From Sphingomonas citri (lineage in GTDB: Bacteria; Pseudomonadota; Alphaproteobacteria; Sphingomonadales; Sphingomonadaceae), in assembly GCF_019429485.1 (NCBI RefSeq), contig NZ_JAHXZN010000001.1, forward strand, positions 1,550,001 through 1,614,000: DNA of 64,000 nucleotides, read 5' to 3'. Below, one piece after another: positions 37,380 through 44,215 of this stretch. Within the stretch, counting starts at the first letter, position 1, and each line of letters begins with the position of its first letter. Under the pieces are notes generated by a model that saw only the letters and a program-made list of their open reading frames with translations, was not told where the DNA came from and made no database searches. The position numbers and the translations under genes were made by a program.

Positions 37380-37954
37380 GTCAGACCTCCCGCCCAGTGA
37401 TGAAATTGCGCGCCCTAGAATGGGTAAGCGGATACCGCATTTACGCATCGGACAACAGCCTTTCGCCGAGTTCGACCCGAAGGTTATGACAAGAGGCTTC
37501 CACTTTCATTGGACGGCATCGTCTCATTCACGCCGCCGTGCGTGCCGCAAGGACGCACGCCGCCCCACTCCTTCGCCGGAACCCAACCAACCCAGCGCCG
37601 TATCGCCACGGCCGATCACACCGACGTTCGGTCGCGATTGCTGGGCCACGTGGGAGACCTTGGACCGGGGCTTTGTGGATCACCTTCCCGACGTCCTCAC
37701 CTATGTCAGTGCGCCGCTGGATCATGACGTGCGTGTCGATGACGATGTGAGCGCCACGCTGATCGCATCAACCAGCGGCAACGACGGCGACCTGCTATCT
37801 TCGCTCTGCCCCAACCCGTCGCTACGGGATCTCACGGAGGTTATGCGTGACGGGATCGCGAGCCTGGTACTTTCAGCCAACTCACCCAGCTATCTGTGGT
37901 CCGTTCCTTCCGCGATCCGGACCTCGCGCGACCGACGGGGCGGCAGAGCTTCGT
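37380..37954. other. Intergenic region holding a gene fragment
   Basis: 575 bp between the SLATT and CHAT genes. Apart from the CocE/NonD-like remnant listed separately no gene is supported. Confidence 0.5.
37657..37827 (+). pseudogene. Fragment of a CocE/NonD-family hydrolase gene (C-terminal beta domain)
   Basis: The plus-strand frame reads RGFVDHLPDVLTYVSAPL, then DHDVRVDDDVSATL and ASTSGNDGD. This follows the CocE/NonD (X-Pro dipeptidyl-peptidase) pattern RPDVLxYxSxPLxxDVxVxGxVxAxLxxSTSGxDxD. Sequence on both sides loses the resemblance, so only about 55 residues survive. It lies on the opposite strand to its neighbours, as expected of debris in a recombining island. Confidence 0.55.
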
Positions 37955-39040
37955 TCACGGCGACGACGGCGCACGAGGCGCGGGACGTCGGCCGCGCCGG
38001 CTGCCGCCCTCGCGCTCGAGATGCGCTATCGTCCTCTCGACGAGCTCCTTGAGGCTGGGCGGCAGCTCGCCGCGCCACCGCTCGTCCAAATAGTGGCGCC
38101 GAAGCGCTTCGCTCATCATGGCCGAGGCGCTCACGACGCGTCGGTCCGTCGTGGTGACGGCCACGTACCAAGCCATGTCGCCCCAGTACTCGTGGGCGTC
38201 CGCGATCCAGATCTCCCCTGCGACCGGCTGGGATTCGAAAATCCAGCTGCGCGCCTCCTCCAGGCTCTCACCTTTTCCAGGCCTTACCGACTCGTCGTCG
38301 GTGAAGAACACCGTCTGGCGCGCCGCCGCGGGCGCACCGGCGACGCAGAACTGCACCTGGGGGTTCTCGGGCCGGAAGTCTCCCGCCGGCTCGGTCAGCC
38401 CCTCGTCGAGCCACCCATCCAACACGGGCAGACAAGCGACGATCCGCAGCGGGTCGACGAGGCGAACGCCGCCCGCCTCCTCCCACCGCCCGGTCGGATG
38501 CAGGGTGGCGCCGACGGCTCCGTGATCCGCCACCTCGACATGGGTCGTGGCGATCGCGAAGGCGTCGCCGATCGACGAGCCGTCCGCGAGCCGCTGGTAC
38601 AGCGCGGCCGTCAGCGAGCGAGCCGCATCGTTGGTGATCGTCGCGTCAGTGCCGATAGCCCAGTCCGCGCCGCCGTGCGCGACGAGTTCAGCTGCAACGC
38701 TTTCGGACGAGCAGGCGTTGAGGACGACGAGCCTGGGCCTGGCGGACAAGCCCTTCAGCAGCGCCGCAAGAGCTCTGCCGTCCAGCTCGACCTCGCTACC
38801 GTCCCCTTTCGAGAGCAGCAGCGAGCGACCGTCGCCGTGCGCCGCGAAGTGCAGCACGTCGGGCCGGAAGCGCCCGATGGTCGCGGTCAGGGCGTTCAAC
38901 CTCAGGTCGCTGTATATGCGGAACTCGATGGGGTCGGCGCCGGCGCCACGCTCAAGCAGCTCCTGCAGGTCGTTGATCTCGCCGGGCAGGTCCAGGTCGT
39001 CATGACCCTTCGGGTTGCTGGCCACATACATCACCCGCAT
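37955..39040 (-). CDS. CHAT-domain (caspase-like) protease
   Basis: 361 aa. Residues 1-165 are a CHAT peptidase domain: catalytic His68 in VLHFAAHGDG and Cys110 in VVLNACSS. The C-terminal 200 residues (EIWIADAHEYWGDMAWYVAVTTTDRR...) are of unknown family and may recognise a substrate or signal. The start at 39040 has GAGGAGGG six bases upstream. It is the last gene of the cyclase/E2/TIR/CHAT operon, 65 bases after the TIR gene. CHAT proteases in defence loci cleave a partner on activation (as in gasdermin or Craspase-type systems), so a target within this locus is likely. No gasdermin-like gene is visible; the E2-like protein or the SecB-type module are candidates. Confidence 0.9.
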   Translation of the reverse strand: MRVMYVASNPKGHDDLDLPGEINDLQELLERGAGADPIEFRIYSDLRLNALTATIGRFRPDVLHFAAHGDGRSLLLSKGDGSEVELDGRALAALLKGLSARPRLVVLNACSSESVAAELVAHGGADWAIGTDATITNDAARSLTAALYQRLADGSSIGDAFAIATTHVEVADHGAVGATLHPTGRWEEAGGVRLVDPLRIVACLPVLDGWLDEGLTEPAGDFRPENPQVQFCVAGAPAAARQTVFFTDDESVRPGKGESLEEARSWIFESQPVAGEIWIADAHEYWGDMAWYVAVTTTDRRVVSASAMMSEALRRHYLDERWRGELPPSLKELVERTIAHLEREGGSRRGRRPAPRAPSSP

Positions 39041-39105
39041 CGGACACCCTCCTCATCCGCCGTCTTCGACCACCTTCGGACCGTGCCCGGTCGTGGCGCT
39101 CACCC

Positions 39106-40041
39106 TCAAGAAGTAGACCGCAGCCTCGACCTCGCCTTCCGTTCGGCGACGAACTCCGTGATGGCCTCGATGGCACGCGCAAGCGCGACGCGCGTCGGCA
39201 CGCCCTCGTCCGGCAGGGAGTAGGTCATCGGCTGCATGCCCTTGAACAGCCGCGGGGCCGCGCCCGCCGCCCACTCGGGCACCATCACGAGCGTGCGGTG
39301 GCGCGACAGCTCCGACATGACGTAGCCTAGCTCGAAGCGCACGGTCTGCCACTGATCGCCGCTCGCCCGCTCTGGCGGATCGCACAGGTCGTCGGGGTCG
39401 GCCAGCACCACGCCGAAGTCGGCCGCCCTCGCCTGCTCGTGCAGGACGTCGACCTGATGCTCTCCGGGGGGAACGAGGTCGTCGACGTTCCACAGCTCGA
39501 CGTCGTGGTTCCTCAGAAGCGCGAGCCTGATCTGCTGGGCGATCTCCCTGCGGCTCTCCGATGCGATCATGAAGATGCGCGGCCGCTCGTTGACGGAGGC
39601 GATGAGCTGGTTGCGCTGTTCGATCTTGTGGGTGAGCTCGACCGCGAGCAGACGCCACAGCTCGGGTTCGCCCCGTCCCGCGCCCTTCAGCGCCGCCGAT
39701 CCGCAGCGCAGCGCCACCACGGGCTCGCGCGCCGTCACCGTGGCCGTGCGGCAAAGCCGCGGGTTGATGGCGGCGAACTCTCCGACCACATCGCCGGCGC
39801 CTCGTCCGTAAGGCAGCCTCTCGCCGTTGACGATCAAGTCGACGGATCCCGCCAGTATGAACCAGCAGTGGTCGTCATTCGCCCCCTGGTGCATGAGATC
39901 CTCGCCCGGCGCAAACGCGACGAGCTCGCCGGCGTCGACGAGCGCTTCGGCAACGCTCCGGTTTCCTCGGACCGTCTTCTGGCTCAGCATCGCCTCGATC
40001 TGATCGTCCCGATCCTTGAAGCGGTCGATCTGTCCCGTCAC
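39106..40041 (-). CDS. Cyclic-nucleotide-binding/TIR-like effector (PycTIR-like)
   Basis: 311 aa from a GTG at 40041. The start is chosen because it gives a GTGA overlap with the preceding stop; the upstream in-frame ATG would lie inside the E2 gene. Residues about 25-120 are a cyclic-nucleotide-binding domain with phosphate-binding cassette GDVVGEFAAINPRLCRTATV (Glu88, Arg98). Residues 153-300 are a TIR-like nucleotide-binding domain of the CAP12/PycTIR type (RPRIFMIASES..., LWNVDDL, DFGVVLADPDD, and VRFELGYV with candidate catalytic Glu237). This is the domain order of Pycsar TIR effectors, which bind cCMP or cUMP and then degrade NAD+ to stop phage growth. Next to a class III cyclase, the assignment is strong. 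Confidence 0.88.
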   Translation of the reverse strand: MTGQIDRFKDRDDQIEAMLSQKTVRGNRSVAEALVDAGELVAFAPGEDLMHQGANDDHCWFILAGSVDLIVNGERLPYGRGAGDVVGEFAAINPRLCRTATVTAREPVVALRCGSAALKGAGRGEPELWRLLAVELTHKIEQRNQLIASVNERPRIFMIASESRREIAQQIRLALLRNHDVELWNVDDLVPPGEHQVDVLHEQARAADFGVVLADPDDLCDPPERASGDQWQTVRFELGYVMSELSRHRTLVMVPEWAAGAAPRLFKGMQPMTYSLPDEGVPTRVALARAIEAITEFVAERKARSRLRSTS

Positions 40042-40766
40042 GCCACCATCCTCCTGTCGATCAGCGGGCACCCGGGCATGCGGCCGCAGCACCTATAACC
40101 GCCGCGCCTCGCGGCCGCGAAGTAGTCCGCCTCGGCCTGCCGCCGCGCCCGCTCGGCGGCAAGCACGCGCTCGACCGAGGCGCGATGGCGGCAAGCGTCG
40201 AAGCGTACCGGCGACCCCGACGCATCGAGGCAGCCGCGTGGACACGCCGCGCCCCGCCGCACGCGTCGTCCTCCCTCCTTCAGGCGCTCGGCAAACCAGC
40301 CGTCGTCGACCTCGATGCACCGGGCGTACTCGTCGGTCATGCCGATGGCTGCGGCGCCGGCCTCGGCATCGGCCTGCCGATCGGCCGCGGTGGGCCCGTG
40401 TGACAGCCACCGGCCCGCGGGCCAACGGCCGCGCCGCTCCGCGCGCTGCTCATTCACGAGCCACTCGCCGAGATCCTGCCAGAATACGGCGAGCTCGCCC
40501 GCATCCTCGACGCGGTAGCCCCGCCTGCCGAGGCAGAACGAGGAGTCGCCGTTGACGTGCAGCTCCGGGCAGCGCCTCGGCAGCCGCGTGCCCGGGCTGC
40601 GCTCGCCAACGCGCACGAACCCGTCCTCCGTCCACATCCTGACCAGGGTAGCCGGAACGACGGCGCCGCTCGGCAGCGGCGGCGCGACGATCCACTCGCA
40701 GCGGCCGGCGCCGAGCGGCGCCGCCCACGGCGGGGCGGACGCGGAGAGGGCGTCCCCGAGCGTCAC
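40038..40766 (-). CDS. E2-like (UBC-fold) cysteine-rich protein
   Basis: 242 aa from a GTG that overlaps the cyclase stop (GTGA). The region 66-124 carries CPELHVNGDSSFCLG, then WLVNEQRAERRGRWPAG and HG, the pattern of prokaryotic E2-like proteins, with Cys78 as candidate thioester cysteine. The C-terminal part adds eight potential metal ligands (Cys150, 175, 179, 192, 226, 227, 233 and His194), so a zinc-binding tail is likely. In bacterial defence loci E2-like proteins conjugate or trim small modifiers, sometimes onto a nucleotide cyclase. No E1, JAB or ubiquitin-like gene is present here, so it may act alone or as a structural adaptor. Family assignment is by motif only. Confidence 0.7.
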   Translation of the reverse strand: MTLGDALSASAPPWAAPLGAGRCEWIVAPPLPSGAVVPATLVRMWTEDGFVRVGERSPGTRLPRRCPELHVNGDSSFCLGRRGYRVEDAGELAVFWQDLGEWLVNEQRAERRGRWPAGRWLSHGPTAADRQADAEAGAAAIGMTDEYARCIEVDDGWFAERLKEGGRRVRRGAACPRGCLDASGSPVRFDACRHRASVERVLAAERARRQAEADYFAAARRGGYRCCGRMPGCPLIDRRMVA

Positions 40767-42382
40767 CGGTCGAGGTAGGCGCGGGCCGGCGGCGCGGCCG
40801 CCGCGGCTGCGGCAGCCGAGGAGAGGATCGCGGGGCTGCGGGTCGGCAAGCTTGCGACCGTCGCGGAGACCCGCCCAGAACCGATCTGCGTAGCCACGTC
40901 GTCATAGTCGAGGTTGCCGGCCGTGCGACCAGGCCCGAACAGCGCCTTCACGCCGACCGAGGCCGCGGCGTAGGCGCTTGGGCCGATGCGGGTCTGATGC
41001 CCCTTGCATTCGCGCTGGCAGGACTCCGACTCGCGAATGGCGAGGCTCGACGCCACCCGCACCGCCCGGTCGCCGCGTATGCCCACCCGCGACACCGGCG
41101 TGGGTCCGGTCTCGAGTCCGATCGCGAGGCCCAGCTTGCGCGTCTCGGGCATCAGTTCACCGCAGAGATCGAAAGATGAGCGGAGCGCGCCGGCGCACAG
41201 CGCCGCCTGGTCCACCGTCGAGCGCAGGTCCACCTCCTGCGACGAGCCCTCGGCCATGATCGCGAGGATGCAGTCACCGATGAAGCGAACCTTGCGGCCG
41301 TCGAAGTCGCTTTGCACGACGGCGTTGAGCTCGGAGCGCAGCACGTGCAGAAGCCGCACCGCGTCGCTGAGGCCGCCTTCGGCCATGCAGCGGTCGATGT
41401 ATGCCGTGTAGCCGTCGAGGTCGGCGAAGATCGCCGCCAGCGGCATCCTGACCGACCGACTGGGCGAGAGCGCCGCGTAGTCGATGGTGCGCAACGGCGG
41501 GGTGTGCTGATGAAACCGGAAGTCCGAGGGCGCGGGAGGCCTAGCGCGTCCCTCGCGCACCTCCCCGGTCCACTCGTCGAGGCGCGCCGTGACGACGGCG
41601 CCGCGGTCGCGGGTTGCCGATCTCGCCCGCAAAGCCTCCAGCTCGAACAGGGAGGCTGGCATCGCGCGCTCCTCGAACAGCGTCGTCGCGCGTCGGAACG
41701 TCAACGCCGCGCGCACACGGTCGGAGAGGAACACACCCTCCTCGTCACCCATGGCGAGCTTAGCCGCGTGATTCGCCGAAGGCCCCACGAACATCGGCTC
41801 GCGCTCGTCGCTCCTGCCGCTGTTGATCGCGACGCAGGGCCCGAGATCGATCCCGACGCGGAAGCGCAGCTGCACGCCGAGCTCCGAGAGGAAGCGGTCT
41901 CCGCCCAGGCGCGCCAGTGCGGTCATCTCCTCGGCTAGGTCGAGCGCCGCCGCCACGCGCTCGGCCGTCGACGCCTCGCCGCGCGGCTCGATCACCACCG
42001 CGTGCAGGCGAGCTCCGTGATAGTCGACGCGCTGGGCGCCGGCGCCCTCGACCACCCGGTCGGCGGCCGAGTAGAGGGTCGAAAGCAGCGCCAGCCCGCG
42101 TGCGTGGCTCGTCGGCGTCTCGACGCCGTGCTCGAGCCTGACGTCGTCGTAGTTGAGCAGCTGCACATAGACTTGGACGGTGTCTACGAGCACCGCCGCT
42201 CCGTTCGGCAGGTCGAACAGCGGGCGGTCGGCCAGCGGCGCCCGGCCCGCCGCACGCGCGGCCTCGCGCATCCGCGCGAGCCTCGGCAGGTACTCGTCCG
42301 CGTAGCGCTCGACCTTCACGACCGGCGCCGACGCCATGAACCCTCGAATGCGCGCCTCGGCGCGCGACCTGCTCCACGTCAT
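40763..42382 (-). CDS. Class III nucleotide cyclase with two complementary cyclase domains (PycC-like)
   Basis: 539 aa, cytoplasmic. The C-terminal domain (312-475) has the two metal-binding Asp: D321 in IFADLDGY and D370 in RFIGD. Where classical enzymes have transition-state Asn and Arg it reads VRVASSL. The N-terminal domain (60-225) has the opposite set: N204 and K208 in VGPSANHAAKLA, but GA instead of GD at 123-124. Together they could form one active site, like the C1/C2 halves of mammalian adenylyl cyclase. The adenine-reading Lys is absent at both equivalent positions (D120/Y121 and R366), which argues against plain cAMP synthesis and fits a pyrimidine cyclase. The start at 42382 has AAAGGG seven bases upstream. 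First gene of the operon and the likely phage sensor. Confidence 0.85.
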   Translation of the reverse strand: MTWSRSRAEARIRGFMASAPVVKVERYADEYLPRLARMREAARAAGRAPLADRPLFDLPNGAAVLVDTVQVYVQLLNYDDVRLEHGVETPTSHARGLALLSTLYSAADRVVEGAGAQRVDYHGARLHAVVIEPRGEASTAERVAAALDLAEEMTALARLGGDRFLSELGVQLRFRVGIDLGPCVAINSGRSDEREPMFVGPSANHAAKLAMGDEEGVFLSDRVRAALTFRRATTLFEERAMPASLFELEALRARSATRDRGAVVTARLDEWTGEVREGRARPPAPSDFRFHQHTPPLRTIDYAALSPSRSVRMPLAAIFADLDGYTAYIDRCMAEGGLSDAVRLLHVLRSELNAVVQSDFDGRKVRFIGDCILAIMAEGSSQEVDLRSTVDQAALCAGALRSSFDLCGELMPETRKLGLAIGLETGPTPVSRVGIRGDRAVRVASSLAIRESESCQRECKGHQTRIGPSAYAAASVGVKALFGPGRTAGNLDYDDVATQIGSGRVSATVASLPTRSPAILSSAAAAAAAAPPARAYLDR

Positions 42383-42431
42383 TCGTCATCCCTTTCTCAA
42401 AATTCGCGCCCCGCCGCCTGTCGCTCCCGTT

Positions 42432-42447
42432 TTAACGTATATGTTAA
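42432..42447. promoter_or_regulatory. Operator-like palindrome, cyclase-proximal
   Basis: TTAACGTATATGTTAA: inverted repeat TTAAC-6 bp-GTTAA, 50 bp upstream of the cyclase start. It matches the second palindrome 88 bp away. Confidence 0.7.
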
Positions 42448-42453
42448 GCAGAA

Positions 42454-42473
42454 CGACAGCTTCAAGGCTGTCG
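42454..42473. promoter_or_regulatory. Perfect 7-bp stem hairpin CGACAGC/GCTGTCG
   Basis: CGACAGC TTCAAG GCTGTCG, between the two operators. On the plus strand it is followed by CCCTTCTTTCC. It could be an extra regulator site, an RNA leader hairpin or a transcription barrier between the divergent units. Confidence 0.55.
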
Positions 42474-42518
42474 CCCTTCTTTCCTGTGGATAAGCCGAAA
42501 CCGATGGACCGTTTACGA

Positions 42519-42536
42519 CTTAACGCCTACGTTAAG
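42519..42536. promoter_or_regulatory. Operator-like palindrome, TAC-proximal
   Basis: CTTAACG CCTA CGTTAAG, a perfect 7-bp inverted repeat ending 17 bp before the first gene of the plus-strand operon. Occupancy would block initiation or elongation there, as expected for antitoxin autoregulation. Confidence 0.75.
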
Positions 42537-42553
42537 CGCGAGAGGTTCGGGCG

Positions 42554-42985
42554 ATGGCGCTTCGAGGCATCAGGAGCGAGATGCAGATTGCGGCCGCCCG
42601 CGTGACTGGGCGGCGCTGGGCCGTGGCGATGCGGGACGCGGAGTGGGAGCGTTTCGGCACGGGGATCTGCGCGGCCGCCCGTCTGCGTCTTACCGCCGTG
42701 ATGGAGCACTTCTGCGACCATGGCGAACGGGATCTTCCCCGCGGCGCGTTCCGTTGGCTGACGGCGTCGGGTCGGCCAAGGGGCGCCGCGCGCGAGGGCG
42801 CCTTCGAGGCGAGAGGAACCGTGCTGCGAGGACACGCGACCGATCGCGTGTTCTTCGTGACTAAGATCGCCGTCGATCCGACGGTCTCGGCTCCGCCGGC
42901 CCGCCGTCGGCGCAGGCTTGAAGGTGGTGGGGAGCGGCAGCTTGCGCTGGCGCTGCTGACAGCAAAGGAAGAAGGCGATGGCTGA
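42554..42985 (+). CDS. Putative RelE/HigB-like toxin of a toxin-antitoxin-chaperone module
   Basis: 143 aa. The segment ARLRLTAVMEHFCDHG...FEARGTVLRG...RVFFVTKI...LALALLTAKEE follows the helix, strand, strand, helix order of RelE/ParE-fold toxins (as in HigB: ..R.FELR....RVFF....LL.AF.KK), which cut mRNA on the ribosome. Active residues cannot be pinned down, and the C-terminal half has an Arg-rich loop that is unusual. It is first in a three-gene operon and overlaps the XRE gene by 8 bases, the toxin-first order of HigBA systems. Function is inferred mainly from context. Confidence 0.55.
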   Translation: MALRGIRSEMQIAAARVTGRRWAVAMRDAEWERFGTGICAAARLRLTAVMEHFCDHGERDLPRGAFRWLTASGRPRGAAREGAFEARGTVLRGHATDRVFFVTKIAVDPTVSAPPARRRRRLEGGGERQLALALLTAKEEGDG

Positions 42986-43439
42986 GACGGATCAGAGGGA
43001 TCGGCTCGACGAGGTCGACAAGCTGTTCGAGGAGTCGTTCCTGCTCGCCACACAGGTGATGCTGCAGCGCCTCCTGAACAAGAAGCAGCTGAAATACCGT
43101 GACCTCGCGAAGCGGCTGGGCGTGAGCGAGGCGCGGGTGAGCCACATGTTCGGGGACGAGGCCTCGAACCTCACAATACGCACGGTGGCCCGCATCTTCC
43201 GGCAGCTAGGCGAGACTCCGGTCATCCTGTCCGTTCGGGACTTGGAGCGGGTGACGGCCGGCCGGGACGGCTGCCTCGAGAACGTCGCCGGTTGGACGAT
43301 GCTAGCCGACGAAGTGGGGCCGTTCGACGTCGTGCGCGCCAAGGTGGTGACGGAAGGGGACGTGACCGCCGACTGGCGCCCGTCGCGATCGCGCGAGTGG
43401 ATGGCGGCCGAGAACCAGCTTCTAGGACGGAGGGCCTGA
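42978..43439 (+). CDS. XRE-family helix-turn-helix regulator (antitoxin-like)
   Basis: 153 aa. An N-terminal helix (DRLDEVDKLFEESFLLATQVML) is followed by a helix-turn-helix at about 35-80 (LKYRDLAKRLGVSEARVSHMFGDEASNLTIRTVARIFRQLG). The C-terminal 70 residues (GCLENVAGWTMLADEVGPFDVVRAKV...) are of unknown fold; in toxin-antitoxin-chaperone systems such a tail is the chaperone-addiction segment. The likely operators are the TTAAC..GTTAA palindromes upstream. It overlaps the putative toxin gene by 8 bases and is 6 bases before the SecB-like gene. Confidence 0.85.
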   Translation: MAETDQRDRLDEVDKLFEESFLLATQVMLQRLLNKKQLKYRDLAKRLGVSEARVSHMFGDEASNLTIRTVARIFRQLGETPVILSVRDLERVTAGRDGCLENVAGWTMLADEVGPFDVVRAKVVTEGDVTADWRPSRSREWMAAENQLLGRRA

Positions 43440-43445
43440 GCGCCC

Positions 43446-43925
43446 ATGGCCGGAAACGCCGCGACCGTCGACACCAAGGTCTACAACGCCCTTATCGGCC
43501 ACGCGACCCTGCGGGGCATCTGGATGACTGAGTCGCGCTTCGACATGAGCCCCCAGGTGCTTGATCCCGACGACGCGCCGCTTAGCCACTCGCTGCGGAC
43601 CCACGACGTCGAGGTGACGCTGGAGGACGAAGGCGTTGTCTACGGCTTCGTCCGCTTCGAAGCGGTGTCGCGACGCAAGCGGAAGCGGGTGATCAACGTG
43701 GCCGCCAAGTACTTCGTCAGCTACCGGGTCGAGGGCGGCTGCGATCAGGCGATGGCAGAGCTCTTCATGGACCGCGTCGGCAAGCTCGCGGCGTACCCCT
43801 ACTTTCGAGCGCTCGTCGCCTCCCTCGTGGGCCAGGCCGGCGCGCAGGTCCCCACTCTCCCCATCATGACCTTCCAGCCGAGAAGCATCCGCTACGCAAG
43901 CGACCGCGAGACTGTCGCGGACTGA
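43446..43925 (+). CDS. SecB-like chaperone
   Basis: 159 aa. The C-terminal half matches the SecB fold: VSYRVEGGCDQAMAELFMDRVGKLAAYPYFRALVASLVGQAGAQVPTLPI, with the PYFR (118-121) and PTLPI (136-140) landmarks. It is short of the acidic SecA-binding tail of housekeeping SecB. Solitary SecB-like genes following an XRE gene are typical of toxin-antitoxin-chaperone modules, where the chaperone protects the antitoxin and sets it free when clients, for instance phage proteins, compete. Third gene of the plus-strand operon. Confidence 0.8.
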   Translation: MAGNAATVDTKVYNALIGHATLRGIWMTESRFDMSPQVLDPDDAPLSHSLRTHDVEVTLEDEGVVYGFVRFEAVSRRKRKRVINVAAKYFVSYRVEGGCDQAMAELFMDRVGKLAAYPYFRALVASLVGQAGAQVPTLPIMTFQPRSIRYASDRETVAD

Positions 43926-44215
43926 TGCGCGGTCAGAAGGCGCGGCGAGCATCCGGCATTCGTCGCTGCCTCCATCGCGAACAACAGCTACGATCGGGCT
44001 ATGGCGCTGCAGGGGATCTCATCCCGCCGAACCTCGCCAAGATGCCTTTCCGACAGGACCAGTTCGAGTTTGAACTTGATCTCGTCGACGCTCGTCCAGG
44101 TGTAGTCCATCATCCCCCATATCTCTTTCGGCAAGCGTCGCAGATCGCCATTTCGAACTTCGCGGGCCGACCCTCCGGACCAATGTGACGCCTCAATTTA
44201 GGAACAGGCGCCTCG

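Larger units (their letters stand above)
42383..42553. promoter_or_regulatory. Divergent promoter region of the Pycsar-like and TAC-like operons
   Basis: 171 bp between two divergent start codons. It holds two TTAAC..GTTAA palindromes and one perfect hairpin, listed separately. Regulation of both operons by the XRE protein encoded on the plus strand is the simplest reading. Confidence 0.7.

Noticed and set aside
37847..39223. Plus-strand open frame of 458 codons opposite the CHAT gene
   Set aside because: High GC leaves the opposite strand open; the minus-strand CHAT frame has the motif, RBS and operon position.
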